Shown here in pieces: positions 22,601-37,600 of a stretch of 64,000 bases of DNA. The DNA comes from Pyrocephalus nanus (Eukaryota; Chordata; Aves; Passeriformes; Tyrannidae). The notes below the pieces were generated by a model. It did no database searches. It was not told the DNA's origin and saw only the letters and a list, made by a program, of their open reading frames with translations. The stretch spans positions 3,398,001-3,462,000 of the forward strand of contig CM076265.1 of the NCBI GenBank assembly GCA_038380795.1. The letters are read 5' to 3'. The position numbers and the translations under genes were made by a program. The first letter of the stretch is position 1; every line of letters begins with the position of its first letter.

Positions 22601-25600
22601 GGGAGCTCTTATTCCTGGATCTCTGCATGCTCGGGAGTTTCTTACTCCAAAACAATTCAGCAGGAACATACATATGTTTAGGCAGGCTTTTATTTGCCCA
22701 CATTGCCGTTCTTCTTTTTCATCTTCCCTCTGCATGCCTACCTGTGCTGCTTGCTTGGGACTTGTAGAAGTGTAACCAATTACACTCAGCAGGAAGAAGG
22801 CACCCTTAGGCATCCTTATCTCCGAGTAATAGTGTTTACATAGGAGGATACAAAGGAACGTTTATTCCTTAATAAGCCTGGAGGAATTATACTTGGGGCT
22901 GTCATACACCTAGATTTTCCTGGAGATAGCCCTTTTTTTTTTTTTTTTTTTCTCTCCTGGCAGCCTGCTGGGTGAAGAGATGGAGGGCTCTAGCTCTTCA
23001 GCGAGCGTTTCCAGATGTCTGGCAGCAGCTGGAAAATCCAGAACACGCCAGACAAAGGGCCACAGCTCCTGTGTGTGTGTGTGGGGGGTGTGTGTGTGTG
23101 TGCAGTTGGGAGGGTGTTCTGTGGTGACAGTGAATGTACCAGCGTGTGCTGCACGTTCCAGGGTGCTCTTCTTTCTGCCCAGGAAATCCCTTTCAGAAAC
23201 ATGGCAGCTCAGTGCTCCACACCACATCCTGTTTACCTTCTCCCGTCCTCCTCGTGTCAAAAATTCCAGTGCTAGACAGCGAATAATCCTTCAATCCCCG
23301 TGTTCCTCCCGTTTCATTATTCTCTGATGGCTCTGCCAAGAATGGGATTTCTAATAAGTTTTTCTTGAATGTGAACATTTGCTCATTTGCCATGCAAGGA
23401 GTGATCAGCCAACTCCTTCAGACTCTCAGCTGGCACTGGTGACCTGGGTGTTACTTATGCTCAGCACCACTGGAGAGAGGGGAGATTTTCATCTTTTCCC
23501 CTCCAAACCCACCCTTTTTGTTATTCTTTTTAAGAGAATACAGGTTTTTCCCCAATTAAAGGATATTTTTTTTAGTGCATTTGTGTTTTGATCTCAGCAC
23601 TCGCTTTAGTTTAGATATCTGCGTGATCATCAGGAAATCTTAAATCAAGGTCTGGGGCATATTGAAGGAATTTGTTTCGTATAGTGAAGTTTTTCCCGTC
23701 TCAAAATGAATGCCATGGAGCTGTAACTATTCTTCTGCAGTTTTGAACAGTGCAGTTTTTCTAGTTTTCACAAGCAGCTGTTGTTCACATGATATTGTCA
23801 ACTAAATACTGACTGGTGACAACGTAGCAGGTCTTTATAAGGTTAGAAATGCAAATTTAAACCTGCTTTGGGATGAAGAGGTGTAAGAGCTAAATTCAAG
23901 GGCTATGCTAATTTTCCTCATGAAATTAGGTAATAACACCCTGTAATGTTTCCTTTAATGTAAAGGACTCTGCACCTCTTTTGTGGTGAAAATCTCAACT
24001 TCAGCATCACTTTTCTTTCCTCCCATATAACTGGAAAAAAAAAAAGGGCTTATTAAGAAATGGGATATCAAGTATTCCAACAGTAGCCTAAAGGTAAGAG
24101 CCAAGCCTGCCACAAAACACGGTGCTGTAATAGCTGTGGGAGGGTGAGGGTTGAGAAGCATTTCAATGGCTGAAATGAATTGTATTTTTAATAAGATGTG
24201 GCCAGGCCACATCTTGAGATAATGCTCTGATGTTTTTTATATTTTGAAATAAAAATTTTGTTATTAAAAGCAATGAAATCTTTTGGTGTGTGTGTGTCTC
24301 AGCCAAATGTAATAGAGGATTATGCTGTGTGCTCAACCATTAATACTGGAATGCTCTAGAGAAGAGTTCTGAATATCTCCCAAGTATGCTTTTGACAGCA
24401 GAATAGCATCCCATATTGGAGAAAAAGTGTTAGATTTCCATTACTGCCTGTTACAGAAATCTTCTGAAATTGTGAGTAAAGGTCTAGGAGAGAAGTATTG
24501 CTAATTTAAAAAAATCACAGCTATTCTCTCCGTGCTGGGTAAAGAAAAAGGTCTTTCATGGAGGAAAGGTAAGAGAAGAGGATAAATAAATATAATGTAG
24601 TGACAAAATACTCCAGTGTCTCAAAAGCCAAGAAAATAAGATTGCAGATCTTTGTGGTGTAAGCTACTCAGACCAGAATGGGTACTTGTTTTTCTGCTGG
24701 GAGGGCTGGAGTAGAAGCTGTCAGGGAAGATGTAAAAATCCCCAAAACCTTGCTTGACAAACAAATGCCTGAAAATTATTTCTTTCATTATATATATAAT
24801 TTAATATATATAATATTTATAATAGAAATATGTGGACATATCAGTGTCTGTTTAGATGTGGAGAGTGATGATACTGAGTTAACAAGGGCATCAAAGTTAA
24901 GTTTCAATATTCAGAGCAGGAACACTGAAAATTCCTCTCTAGACCTTGAAATCTTAAAATGTGCATCAGCAGCTCCAAACTGGCATTGCTGTAGAATGGT
25001 TCAGTTTTAGTTAGTTTTTATAAGCTGCAAAATTTCTGATAGAAGGTTGCCTTGGTTGGGTTTCAAAGATTTTTATTTTTGGTCAAAGCCAAGAGAAGTG
25101 GTTGAAGTATTTGCCAATTCTGATTAAAAAAAAAAAAAAAAGGAGAGAATTTTTTTTTTGATTTTGCTAAATGTCCTGCATTTCAGCCATAGATGACCTC
25201 ATCCAAAAGCTGATTTAGGCTGTATACCTTAAAAAGTAAGAGCATAAGGTAGTTTGTCCAGTCCCTCCTCAGTAACTGAAGTTTATAAATAGCTCTGACT
25301 GTTGCTTTTCACATACGAGGTTTCCAGACGGAGTTGAACTGATTTTTTTTTGAGAGCAGAATTATATTGTCTCTGTTATTAAGAGCTCCACAGGTTACTT
25401 AATCAGACAAGCCAGCACTTGCACTCAGGTATTGAAGTACCAGCAAGACTATTTTGCCTTTCCTGAAGCGGTTTTGGGCTTTTCATTTTTTCAAAGGATC
25501 AAGCATAAGGAGTTCAGACACATTAACGTGGGAATAAAAGGGAGATGGACCTTTTTAGCAATAAAATCTCTCTTTTTTTTTTTTTTTTCCCTTTGAAATG

Positions 25601-28600
25601 TGACATGTATTGAGGTGAAGAATCGCAGGAACAGCGTGAACTTTTGCTCGCTCAGGCAGTTTCCCTGCATGTAATTTTCTACCTCAAAATCAATTTCTTA
25701 GAAGCTCCTTATCTCCACTCCTAGAAAGCAAGGAAGTAATGAGTGTTTCCTCTCCAAAGTAGCTCCAGGCAACCTTCAGTCCACATTGTGCGGGGCTCAG
25801 CCCTGCTCTTTGTGGCTCTTCGTTTGAATTGAAGTGGGAAATTAACGTTGTAGCTTCATCTTTAATGAAATAGTGAAGGGTGGTTGCCTTTGGTGTGTTA
25901 TAATGTGATATATTCTGCCCTGGATGGGTGGTGGGTAATTGCATTAAAGGGGAAGAACGTGGCACGACCAACAGACAGTTGAGATTGCTGATAAAGTGCT
26001 CCTCTTGTGTGTTTTACTGAGATACCTCAGTGTTATGTTCTATATTTTCCATCTTGTGAAAAGCCATGTATCTTGACAAATAGCATTATTAGGTAGTTAA
26101 TAATACTTGAAAATATTGACATCTGTTTATTTCTTGTTATTGTTCAAAAACAGGTTAGGCAAATACTGAAGTTTTGTGCTATTCTTAAAAGAGTGCCATA
26201 TGTACCTTTTAAGATGTATTAATTTTAGAGGTGCTTTTCTTCTAATTTCTCCTTTATTTTTCAAGTAGCAAATTAGTTTTTTTCTTTAGTCTCTTGGACG
26301 CCATAACTGTTCTAGACTGTTAAATATTCCTTGTGCAAATGTAAGTGGAATCTTCAAACATGAAGGTTTGTTTTGTCTTGCATAACTAATGTGAGGATCA
26401 GGGAAATGAGATGCAGAGAGTAGGCTGGTTTCCTATTTTTCCTGAGCCTGCCAACATTTTCAAGCTTCAGATAAAATTTGTTCTTGCAGTGTCTTCCCCC
26501 TCCCCTCCAGTGTGTGTCTGGGAAATAGAGGTGAAAAATCACATCTTGTATACATTTAAAAAAATACTTTGCACTGAAACGAGTCTCTGGGCTGAGGAGT
26601 TTGTTTTCCATTCTTTTCCTTTGGAATTTCTGAAGCATTTTCAGTTGCCTTTAAGGGCTTTTAAACTTCCAGAAAGTGTGTTGGGCAGGAGTGATTTGCT
26701 GTTACTAAGAGTATTGAATTTAATTAGCTTATCAACTTTCTTCCTGGGCAACTTCTTCTGTCCTTTATGTTTCTGCATCTTAGAGTCGTGGCTTTTTTTT
26801 TTTTTTTTTTTTTTTTAAATACAAGAACAAACCTGTTTTTGGATTCAAGTTACCTATCTATAGCTTTTCTTTTAAATTTTAATTTTATTCTGAGCTGCAG
26901 ATGAAGCCCAGATGCTGAATTACATTCTAGTTTGATGTAGCAAACTGTGAACTCTTGCTGGTACAATGGGCAGCTGAAGGGCCATTTACCCCCCATTTCT
27001 TCTGTATTAAATTCAAATAATGTTTCTGAGTAACACTCTTCCATTCTTTCTCCAAGAGATGATGGAATAAAGGCAAATTAATAAAGATAAGTGTTTAAGC
27101 AAAATAATAAATGCTGTATCTATTACTAAAGTAATTCTAACTACAAACCTAATAGAAGCATGTAATATAAGCTGGAACTGCACTTTACCTGTTTAAAATC
27201 AAATTTAATGGACAGAAAGAGATATAAGCTGCATATCAGTTTCTGTATCTTATATTTAGAATGGTGTTTTCAATATTTAGAAGTGCATTTGTCGTTTTTA
27301 TGGCTTTGCTTTGGTCTCTGACTGGAACTTGCTGTTGCACAGCGAAGTAGCTGCTTGGAGAGAGACTCCTTAGCGAGATTTCTGAGCTTTAGCAATTGTC
27401 CTTTATGTGAGGCAGAAGTTACAAGTGCCTAAGAACAACCCAAAAGGATCCTTTGCTCCTGAAGAGCTCTGGTCTGTTTTTCATGTAAGAATTATAAGTT
27501 TACCTAACTCTTGAATAATTGCTGTTGCAAAACTTTAAATAACCCCAACAAACCAAAACAACAAAAAAAAAAAATAAAAACCCCAAACCCACAAAAGCAA
27601 AATAACAATCAATCAAAACCCTTAAAAACTGCTAAGCTGTAATGAAGAATTATCTGGAAAATAAAGTAGGAAGATGAAAATGCCCCCTTTCCATGCAATG
27701 ATACTTCTTGTATCAAGTGAACTAAGATACTTGTTTTTAAGGTTTTTTTTTTTGTTTCTTTATGGATGCCTAGGAGAGCAAGGTTATTTGAAGGAAGCAA
27801 AAGAAATAAAAATACTTACTTATATGTCTTTATTGCGGCTAAATTTTGTTTCCATGTAAGAGGGATGCTTCCATCTGAGTTTGAAGTCGAGAAATGCATC
27901 CGTCACTTGTGCAAAGTGCAAACCTGATAATTGTCTGGGCAGGTGAGGAGGTTGGTGAGTGCAGTGTAACCCCATAACCTTTTGCAGATGGGGACCTGAC
28001 TTTGTATGAAATTATTAAGATTGAAGAATGCTTTGAAAATAAATTATGGTGAGAATAGCAGCACAAACGGGCGTGTGAAGAGTGGATTCTGGGATGACTT
28101 AATCTGGGCTAACAAAAAGGGGTTGTAAATCAAAGTTGAGGTATTTTAGTAACAATGAAGTGCATAGACTATACATTTCTTTTCCAGAAGTTGACTGCAG
28201 AGGGAACAGTGCTCTGTTAGCCCAGCCAGTGCAGCTGAAAAAAACCAGGTTAACACTTGAGTCAATAATGATGATTCTTTATGGGGCATCTCTAAAAGGA
28301 CGCTTAAATATTCCACTAAAATTGAATGGATCTTCTCAATGAAAAATTACTTCGGAGGGAACTATTTCCTAAATTTGTATTTCGAATTAGTATTATTTTC
28401 TAGCGCTAATCACTCCACTGTGACAGTAGAAGTGGGAACTGGTGTGATAATCAGTGATAAGGGCCAAGTGTTTTTGGAACACGGTGTAGCAAATAACGAT
28501 AACAAACACATTACTGGGTACCGTGAATGTCCCTTCAGTGACTAATGTGACATTTCAGTGCAAGTGAGGACTTCTGGAGAACAAGAGTGCAAAGGGCTGG

Positions 28601-31600
28601 GTAGCCACAAGGTTGTTTGCCACGGTGAAATGTATTTTTTGATATGCAAATTCCGTGCTGTATGAGTTGGTCTGTTGAAAAGCTGAATTTTATAAAAAGA
28701 AAACCCTAAGGCGGCAATCTTTCAGATTGCTGGGCTTGTTTAGGATAAGCTTATGTAAACTGAAGGCACATATGCAAGGCTTTTCGAGATAAGGATCTAC
28801 ATTCCAGCAACCAGTAATTATACAATAAACAATTAACTGCTCAAATAAATACAGAGTTTTTATTGAAAGACGGATTCGTTTTTGAGGTTGCGGTTGCATT
28901 AACTGGGGAGTTGGCATTAAAAAAAGAAACAAAACCAGCCATCACATACTTTGAGTGTTCCCAAAACGCTCCTCAGAACTCGAATTTTGAGGTTCTAGTA
29001 ATTAACAATGTTTCTTGGCTCCTAAATTTAGAGGTTATTTTGTATCCCAGCGTTAATTTCGGAGTCTTTCTTGTTACAAAGTTTTTGTCCGAGTTTCTTT
29101 CACAAGTGTTTTTTATCATTCAGAGCATTCCAGCCTCTGGTCTACAGGTTTGTGGCTCTTAGAGCAGCCTCTGTGTGTGCTGTACCTGCCCTTTACAACA
29201 AAGGTGGTTATTGGAGAGGAGTGAAGAGGGGGAAATTAATCACAGTCTTCACCAAACAACCAGGATAAGTAAAAGATTCAAATTAAAAAAAAAAAAAAAA
29301 AAAAATCCCTTAACAACCAAGCATACACACAACCACAACCCCCCCAACAAAACAAATAAAAAAAAAAACAGCCAAAGACCCCCCCCAAAACAAATGAACT
29401 TTTGAGTTTCCGTAATTTTCAGGTGGTTTCATACATAAAGAGGGTGAAAGAGAAGTTGGCACCACGTGCTTTTATGTAGGTGAATGCTTTAAGAGGACTC
29501 GAAAGGAAAACGAAGCAAAACCAATTTCTGTTGCACAGGGGAAGTTTTTGCAAGATCAGCATTTGTTTTGGTGAAGGTGATTCTTGCTAACGTTGTGTTT
29601 GCTGCCGTGGTTCAGTTCAGACACTTATTTTCTCATGGAGTGCATTTTTATTTATTAAAAAATAAACTTGAAGAAAACTTCACATCTGCTAAGTTTTATG
29701 TTTGGTTTTTTTCTAGTTATGCAAGTTTGCTCCAAAACCACAAACCACCTTAACTTCAGATTTTATTTTTTTTTTCCTGTGAAAATACTTGTGCTTCAAT
29801 TGGCTTTATTACATGCAGTGCAGAACACCCCTGCAGTTTCTCTTGTCTGGAAAGAATTAAAACTTTTTAATTCTGTAAATAATTAAAAAAAAAAAAATAA
29901 CCTACAGCGTCACGTAATCCACAGCAACGATGCAAGTGGTGAGATTTCAGTCAGCACATAATAGGACTCAGTTGCTGATGCACAGTGTTGAACTGCACAG
30001 AGATCTGTCCCCCACAGCACAAGCAGGTGGATGTGCTGACTCCGAATTTGGGGCTGGCAGTTCTCTAAGTTGCAGTTGTTGCTGTGAGAGGTGTTAAAGT
30101 GCCAGACGGCGAGTGCCACCCAGAGAAGCAGCGGCTGAGGTTCTTTGTTTTTCCAGAGGATTTTGGGTCATTCTTTAGCATGTTGTCTGCAGAGCATTGC
30201 TGAAGTGGAAGATGCATCCATGCATCCCCTGGCTGTGCATCTCGGGCAGGGAAGTCCCACTCAGAGAGGCTCTCACTCGTTCAGAGCGTGTGGAGGTCGC
30301 AGTGCTGATGGAGACTCATCTGCCTCCTCTTGTCATCTCAACGAAAACGAAGCAGTGTTGCCAATTTTCATGTTATTTGGTGTCTTCTGTAAAAGTTTCC
30401 CATGATGTCATGATTCCTGGCATCGAGTGTGCAGTTTTTCCCTGATGCAGAGCGGCTGCCCCCTCATCCCAGGGGATGAAAGAGGATAAGTCTCCCTCAC
30501 AGCAGGCAGCGGGGAGGGCTGTGGGTTTCGTCCTTTGGGTTATTTTGGCGTTTGTTTACAGCTGAATTTTGAACTTCAGGCAATCCCTCCCGTGCCCTGG
30601 AGTAAGGAGCAGCTACCTCTGAACTTAACGTCCTGAAAACAAGAAGAAAAGAAGATAAATGGTCGTTTGGTTGTGCTGGCCTGAGTTTGTTTTCTATTTG
30701 ACAGGTGCTATACAGGCCTGAGTCTGTGGAAGCTTGAAAGCTTTGGGGTTTTGTTTTGCATCCCCCCTCTCTTTTCTACTTTCTGAATTGGAAATCATTA
30801 GGGTTTTTGGCAAGTCCCTGATGCTAAGATTGCATTTATTTATTCTCTGCATTGGTGCTTCTGCATGGACCCTGACACTGGAGATTTTTAGTTTGCTTCC
30901 ATTAAGCCTGATTAAAACATCATGTTAATTTAGATGACTCATTTAAAAATGGTAAATAAAAGCTGTGAACCATTAACTTACATTTAATGCTTTAAGGAGG
31001 GTTGAAAATGGATTTGTCACTTTGTAGTGCTTTCACTGTCAATTCTGTTAAATTGTCACAAAAGTACTGAAATCTTTAAAAGACTATTGCTCCCACAGCT
31101 TCCTAGTTGTTCCAGACTTTGAATTAAATGAGGTCCTGTAAGTCTTAATTGAATTAGAAGTGGAAATGCTAAAGTGGGCTTGTATTTGCCGTCATCTGCT
31201 TTGCAGACTTTACATCGGTAAATCATTACAAAAAGTGTCCAGCCAGTGTTTCTTGCAGTTGAACTAGGAAGACCTCTGTCTTTCTGACCTAGTCCATTAT
31301 AAACTTTTCCATTAGAAGCTTTCATTTTTGTAAGGTTGGTTTGTTTTTTTCTCCTCCCCCTTTGGCTTGCCAGGTTTCATAGCACTTTTTATATCTGCTT
31401 AACATTTTTAGCGATATTGCAGGACAACTACGCCTCTCCTTTAATTCTGCAACGTTTTGGCTTGTGATCAGAATTTCATAACTGCTCTTTGTTTCTATAG
31501 CTGTATACCTGTGTTTAATAATGTTTCATTTCTCCCTTAGCTTAAGCTATGGAGGAGGACATTCATCCCATTCAGAAACAGACCTTCACAGACAGACATA

Positions 31601-34600
31601 CACAGCTTCTCATCAGCTCCCTGGATACTCTGCTACACAACATCCTGCTGGTAACTGTCCCTGTCGTGAGAATACTGCTTAAATGGCTACAGAGAGGAAA
31701 AAAAAAGAAATCACAACTGTTAAGTAATTCAGATTGAAGTTGATGGATTTTATAATCGTAGGGAGTTTGTCGTGCAGGTGGTAGCAAGTGGTGTTAGGAG
31801 ACCTGTGTTTGTGGCAGAGAGTTAACAGTTGTTAGCTTTGATCAAAATGTTCATGAGTAATAAGGAAAATATAAGAGGGAGGTTATGCTTAGTAACTTGC
31901 TGGCTTTTGAAGAAGCTGCATTTGTTCTTTAAAATACAGCTTTTCAGACTGGGGCCTAGGCATGAGGCTCAAACCTTGAACATGCCTCAAAGCCAGCAGC
32001 TGAAATCGTGCCAGTTCCAGACCAGAGCAAACAGCAGAGCTGATGCGAGCTGGAACTTGCTGTTGCTGGTACTTACACGTGCAAACTGAGGCAGTGCTGG
32101 GGGAATGTTACAATTTATTTAAATATAGCAGGAGGTTAGGCTGTGTTGCATCTGCATCAGGATATGTCTTTTGATCCTGATGATATCCTGTTTCCATGGC
32201 AGGAGAAGACAGGGCATGACCTTTTCATGCTGGCTTTGCAACCCAGTTTTAAAGAAAGATGTTTGAGCTCATGTGCTGACTGGAGTCTGGAGTCTCCTGG
32301 CCAGGTCCTTGATCAGGACAAGGGAGGGTCAGAACTGCAGTCTGGACATCATCTCAGTTGCTCCCAGCTCTGGATCTCTGCAGGGCTTTCCACTGAGCCC
32401 CCTGCTATCGAGAGGTCTGAGCAGTGGGACACGTCACAGACACATAATGGGGTTTGTGGAGTGCAACCAAAACTCCTTTCCGTGTGCCAGTCCTACAGAG
32501 GTGTCCAAACTGCTACAACCTGCACAAAAGGGTGAGACAGAGAAGCTGAACCCATTTCAGGAGGAATTCTGAACTTTTTACCAGTTCACATGAAAATAGG
32601 ACAGTGTATAAGAGTTAAACACAGAAAAATCAATGTACTTTGGTAACAATGCTGATGTTTTCATAACGTGTCTCCTTTTTTTGTGAATTACGAATGTATA
32701 TCCTTGTTATTTGATGGAGCTTCTTGGAATTTCATCTGAATTGTCTGTTTTGTTGTTTCATTTGCCCCCACCATCATCCAGGTCTTTCAGGAATATTTGA
32801 TACCAGTATGCACAGTGCTGGAAGTAACACTAAGGAAACTTCTTCAGTTATGAATTTTCTCTCTGCTATTGAGTCTCGTACTGCTCAAGCAGTCTCTTCA
32901 GGATCTACCCTTTTACCACAATTCAGGGCTCCTTCCTGGCAGACAGGTGAAAATTTTATCTTGAAATAAAACTTTGTCATGATTACATTGAATGTTTGGG
33001 AGAATTTGGAACAAAAATGTCCCGACTGACTGAAAAGGCTGCATGTTTTCTACCTCTTGATATTTAAGAATATCAAAGTCAATGAAATTATATTAGCAGA
33101 AGAATTGTATGAGCAGAAGTTCTGCTTGTTTATGAGGAATTTAGATGCACAGGGTGTCTAACAAGTCTAATTTATTCTCCCAACTTTGTTTGGGATTAGT
33201 CTCAGTATCATCATAAGCATGTTCAGGTAGACTCCCTGTACATCCTAGCTGATCATTCATTCTCAAACTCTGTTCCCTATGATAGCTCTTCTGTGATATT
33301 ACTACTAAAAGCCTGTGGACAACTTTGGCCCCTTTGTGCACAGAAGGAATGGGCAAGGTGTTCTCAGAAAGGTCTGAGGTGCCTGTCACACAGAAATAAG
33401 TGGTCTAATCTACAGCTAAACAAACGTGCCATCTCTTTTGGCAGACTGACTGCCTTCTATAAACCTCCCCCATCTGTCAGGCCTTCTGTGCAGAGCAGGA
33501 AACTGCGTATTTTGAGCTCACTCTAGGCAGTCACACCAAGATAAGTGTTGCAACTGCATCTGTGGGTTGCTTCAAGTTATGGTTAATGTTGAGGAGTGAT
33601 TGTGCAGCTGTGCAGTGAATCGGGTCTATTCACTGCTGACAGAAAATGTTTGAGTGTTTTTTTTTTTTTCCTTTGGTGGGATGGTTTTCCTCTGTATCAG
33701 CAAGCTGATCTGTGTCTCAGTGCAGCTGTGTGATTGTTCTGATTTGGGGAGGAGGCACAAGGTAGGAAGGGTGGAACAGTCCTTTAGTTGACAGTTTGCA
33801 CTCTGTTCAGTGTAAGGTGCAGCTGCATTTTGTGGAGAGCTGCTCAGAAAAGTTGAGGGTAGACAACGTGGCTTTTTACTCACCATCAACAAGAGCAGAT
33901 ATGTGGCAGAACAGATGAAGATGCACGCTGCTAATCTGTCAAAAAATCTTAATATAATCAGGGGTGTTTGGAGTTGTGATGAGCCATCCTCACACCAGAA
34001 TGTCAGCTGGGAAGAAACCTTTTTCTCTCTTCTCCAAGCATTGTCTCCATTGCAGAGAATTCCTAGCAGTGAACTGTGAAGAATGGGGACAGTGCTGTGG
34101 GTCGGGTTTGATGTTGGTACCAGTGACTGAGAGACTTCTCAGTATTCATTACTAAGAACTCATCAGTAAGGCCATTTTTCAATATTACCAGTTCTCTGAG
34201 CTTTCTGTTGTCCTTTTCATAACTTTTGCTGCTCTTCCATAACCCTCGATCCCCCCATATGTCTTCTGAGAGCTTTGTCTTTTTTTTATGAGGGAAAACA
34301 AGAGCTCTTCTCTCTTTGAGATGACCTTTCTTTAGGAAGGTTTCTTACTTTGGGGTTTTTCTCCAAACCCTTCAGCTGTTGATTTTGAGGGAAAAAGGAG
34401 GAACAGTGTGTTACATTGCCCCACCAAGTGTTCCTTTGATCTGTGAGCTGTGTTATCAGTGTTCTGATTTCTTAGGGTAGTGGAAGTGTGTCTGTGCACA
34501 GAATTTACTAGGTTTGCCATACCTTTTGTCTGCCCCTCAACAAAAGTAAAAATATAAAACCCAGAAGTTCTTTATTAGTGCTTCTGTGACCGGTTCTTGT

Positions 34601-37600
34601 CCAGTTCAAGAAATTACCTGCGTAGCAGGAAGGGTCGTGATTCATGGAAGAGAAAGAGAAAATACAGGTCAGATGAGAAATTAACATCTGCAGTTAAAAT
34701 AGGTAGAAATCCTTCCTGTTCCTTGCTGCTTCTGGATGGCCTTACCCTTGTGTTAGTGGTAGGGCTCAGTGAAAGAAAGAGAACCCAGTTGGAAATGATG
34801 TTGGAGTTTTTTAGAATAGGGGGAAAAAAGTGCATTAAAACACTGTGTGTGCCTTCTTGCTCAGAAAGACCTTATTGTTAACTAATGAAAAATACCTTGG
34901 CATTCCTTCACTATCACATCTCTTCATATCAGTTGTCTTGAACTGAAAGGGAGAAACAAAGAATTTATTTCTCAGCCTCACCTGAACCTTCAAAAGCAAT
35001 TGTATGATTAAGTTGCAACGAGTTTAAGAGAAGTTCATGCTTTTTAAAATGAAAATTTTTTTTTTAAAATGAAGTGGTTTTTTTTTTCAAAACAAGCTTT
35101 ACTTGCTGAGAGTTTTTTATTTACTCTTAAATGTTCCAAAGCTAAAATCTGTTTTAAGTATGGGAGAAGAATTGAAAAAAGTCAAATTATACCAGAGATT
35201 TAATTTTTTGTCTCATTTGCATACCCGAGTAAATTCCTCGGTGGAAATTCATTCCTTTACAAGAATTTGAAGCCTCTCTGGGAATAAACTTGTCTTCTTC
35301 ACTGTTTTTTTTTTTTTTTCATAGACTTTGAAAACAGTGCACAAACTTCACCAATACCTGCAAGTTACAGAGTGAAAAGCTCTGAATTATATGGATCATT
35401 GGTGTAAGCCTGAAGGCTTGCAAGGGAATCTCACACTCCTGTTTCAGCTGGAGTAGTGTATTCTGTTGAGAGGTCTTGTTTGAGCCAGGATGTCATACCA
35501 ATGGCTGGATGCAAATAAGTAATATCACACTTTTCAGTTGGATGGTTGCTATTGCACTATGCAGATAGTTGCTGTCTGTGGATATTTTGGACTCTTCACT
35601 TTGGAAAGCACAGAAATCATATTTATTGCCTGTATTGAAAGCCAAACCCCTCCTTTAGGAAAATTAAATGCCAAGCGTATAGACCATTAGCTATTTCACT
35701 GTAGGCTCTGAAATGTTTCCCATAAAGTGAGTTACAAAAGTACTGGTGAGGGTAAATGCAGGAGATGGGATTACTCCTTTAACTGTGTGTGTACTGCATT
35801 TGGTGAGGTGTAATTTTGCCTTTTTACTGTGTATTGAAGGTGCTCAGGGCTTTTGATCAGTTCACTATGAATTCCTTAAACCGAAATAAAAACTAATAAA
35901 GAACCTTCAGGTTCAAAGCAGAATTAATCTTGGACAATTTTTTTTATCCACAATTTGCCCCTTAAGGATATGAGGCTTTTCCCCCTAGCAATTCACTGCA
36001 GGTACAGAGTTTGAAATTCTAAGAAAAACCTGCGCTTCCATTTTAAAAATGGCCCACAAAAAGTGCCTCACTTAGCGTGGTTTTTTATTTAAAGGGCGGT
36101 GATTCCGAAGAACGTTATGTTTGTAAATGCTGTAAGAGCTTAGAGAAACACAGAGTGCTGTAACTTGTAAAGCTCCCTTATGCTCTTTTTTTCCTTCTTG
36201 TTTTGTTTTTTTGTTTTTTCCAGGTATGCATTCCTCAACAGCCACAGAACTATTTGTTACTGGAGCTTTGCCAACCTCTGGAACATTTCCACCAACATCC
36301 GCTCTATCAGCGTATCAGCATCCCAACACTTTCAGCAGTAGAAACTTTGCCACTACCCCTTCTCTTACTCTCCAAGATACTACTTTCAGTGCTACATCAA
36401 ACGGTCTCTTAACTACCCATGATCCTTTATTACAGATTAAAACCTCGCAAGGCGCCGTCCCCACCGCTTTGACATTCGAGCGCCTGGGCGGCTCTGTGCT
36501 AAGTACCAGCATCCCCCCCCAGTCATCAACATACCGCTCCGCTCAAGAGTCCGCGCCCCATCTCCTGCAGCCTCAGTTTAGTTTGTTGCCTTCGACCCTG
36601 GGAGGAGCCCAGCAGGCGTCCCAGGCGTACAGCACGTCTGTCTTCACCGGTTCCACCGCGGCGTCGATCGACAGAGCGCTCCAGCGAGAATGTAGTGTCA
36701 TTAAACACCATCAGCGGCCTTCCAGCAGCACTCAGGCTGTTCAGCCCCAGCTGGCTGTTTCCCAGCATTCCTTACACAGCTATTTGACGAGTAGCAGTGG
36801 AGTTAACTTTCAGGACACATCCAGGCACTCGGCGTTATCCTGCAGTCCGGTCGGAGATGTTACTCAGGTGAGCAACGGAGGAGCACAGCAGAAGACTTCT
36901 CAAGTCACGGTGGAACTCGCTCAGTCGTACACGTCTGCAATTCCATCGCCCGGTTTTCCGTCTGCTTCCACGGCAAAAGTGAAAAACTGTTCCATGAAGC
37001 AGCCCCCGGGGTCCGCAAAGACCCCCAAACCTCAAAGTGTAGCTCCCACTGTGCAGACACAAAGCTATGCCAAAACTGCACAGAACCAGAGTTCTGTCAT
37101 CACAGGCCAGGCACAGATCTATTCTACGGCACAGCTCCCGAGCCTCCTGTCGGTCAGTCAGTCCCAAAACTACGCGTCCTGCCAGGCTCAGAATGTGCCA
37201 CCTGTCAGTCACTCACAGGATTTCTCATCCAGCAAGGTTGAGAAGCTGCCCTCACTGTATAAAACATTGACTTTTTCTGGGCAATCCCAAACGATTACTT
37301 CCGACAGCCAGACTCTGAGTTACTCCTCAGAGGAACAGGCACTGACCTCAGTTCCAAATGACAACTACTCTGGGCAAATGAGGGAACTTTCTTCAGTCAG
37401 CCAGTCTCAGAGCTACTCTTCTAGTCACTCTCAGGGTTTATCTCCAGTTACCCAGTCCCAAGTTAATTTTTCATCTCAATCGCAAGTTTTATCAGCCGTT
37501 AGTCCTTCGGAAAGCTATTCTTCAGGGCAGTCTTTAACAATGACATCGCCTTCTCTTTCCTTTAACGCCTCTCCTCGGGTACAAACCCTTCCGGCCTCGA

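Larger units (their letters stand above)
16698..31540 (+). other. QSER1: QSER1 intron 1
   Basis: About 14.8 kb. After the CpG island it is AT-rich, with poly-A/T runs, a GT microsatellite at 23070-23103, an AT-rich simple stretch at 24789-24825 and A/C-rich low-complexity patches near 27541 and 29290. I see no exon, RNA gene or intact mobile element that I can support. Confidence 0.6.
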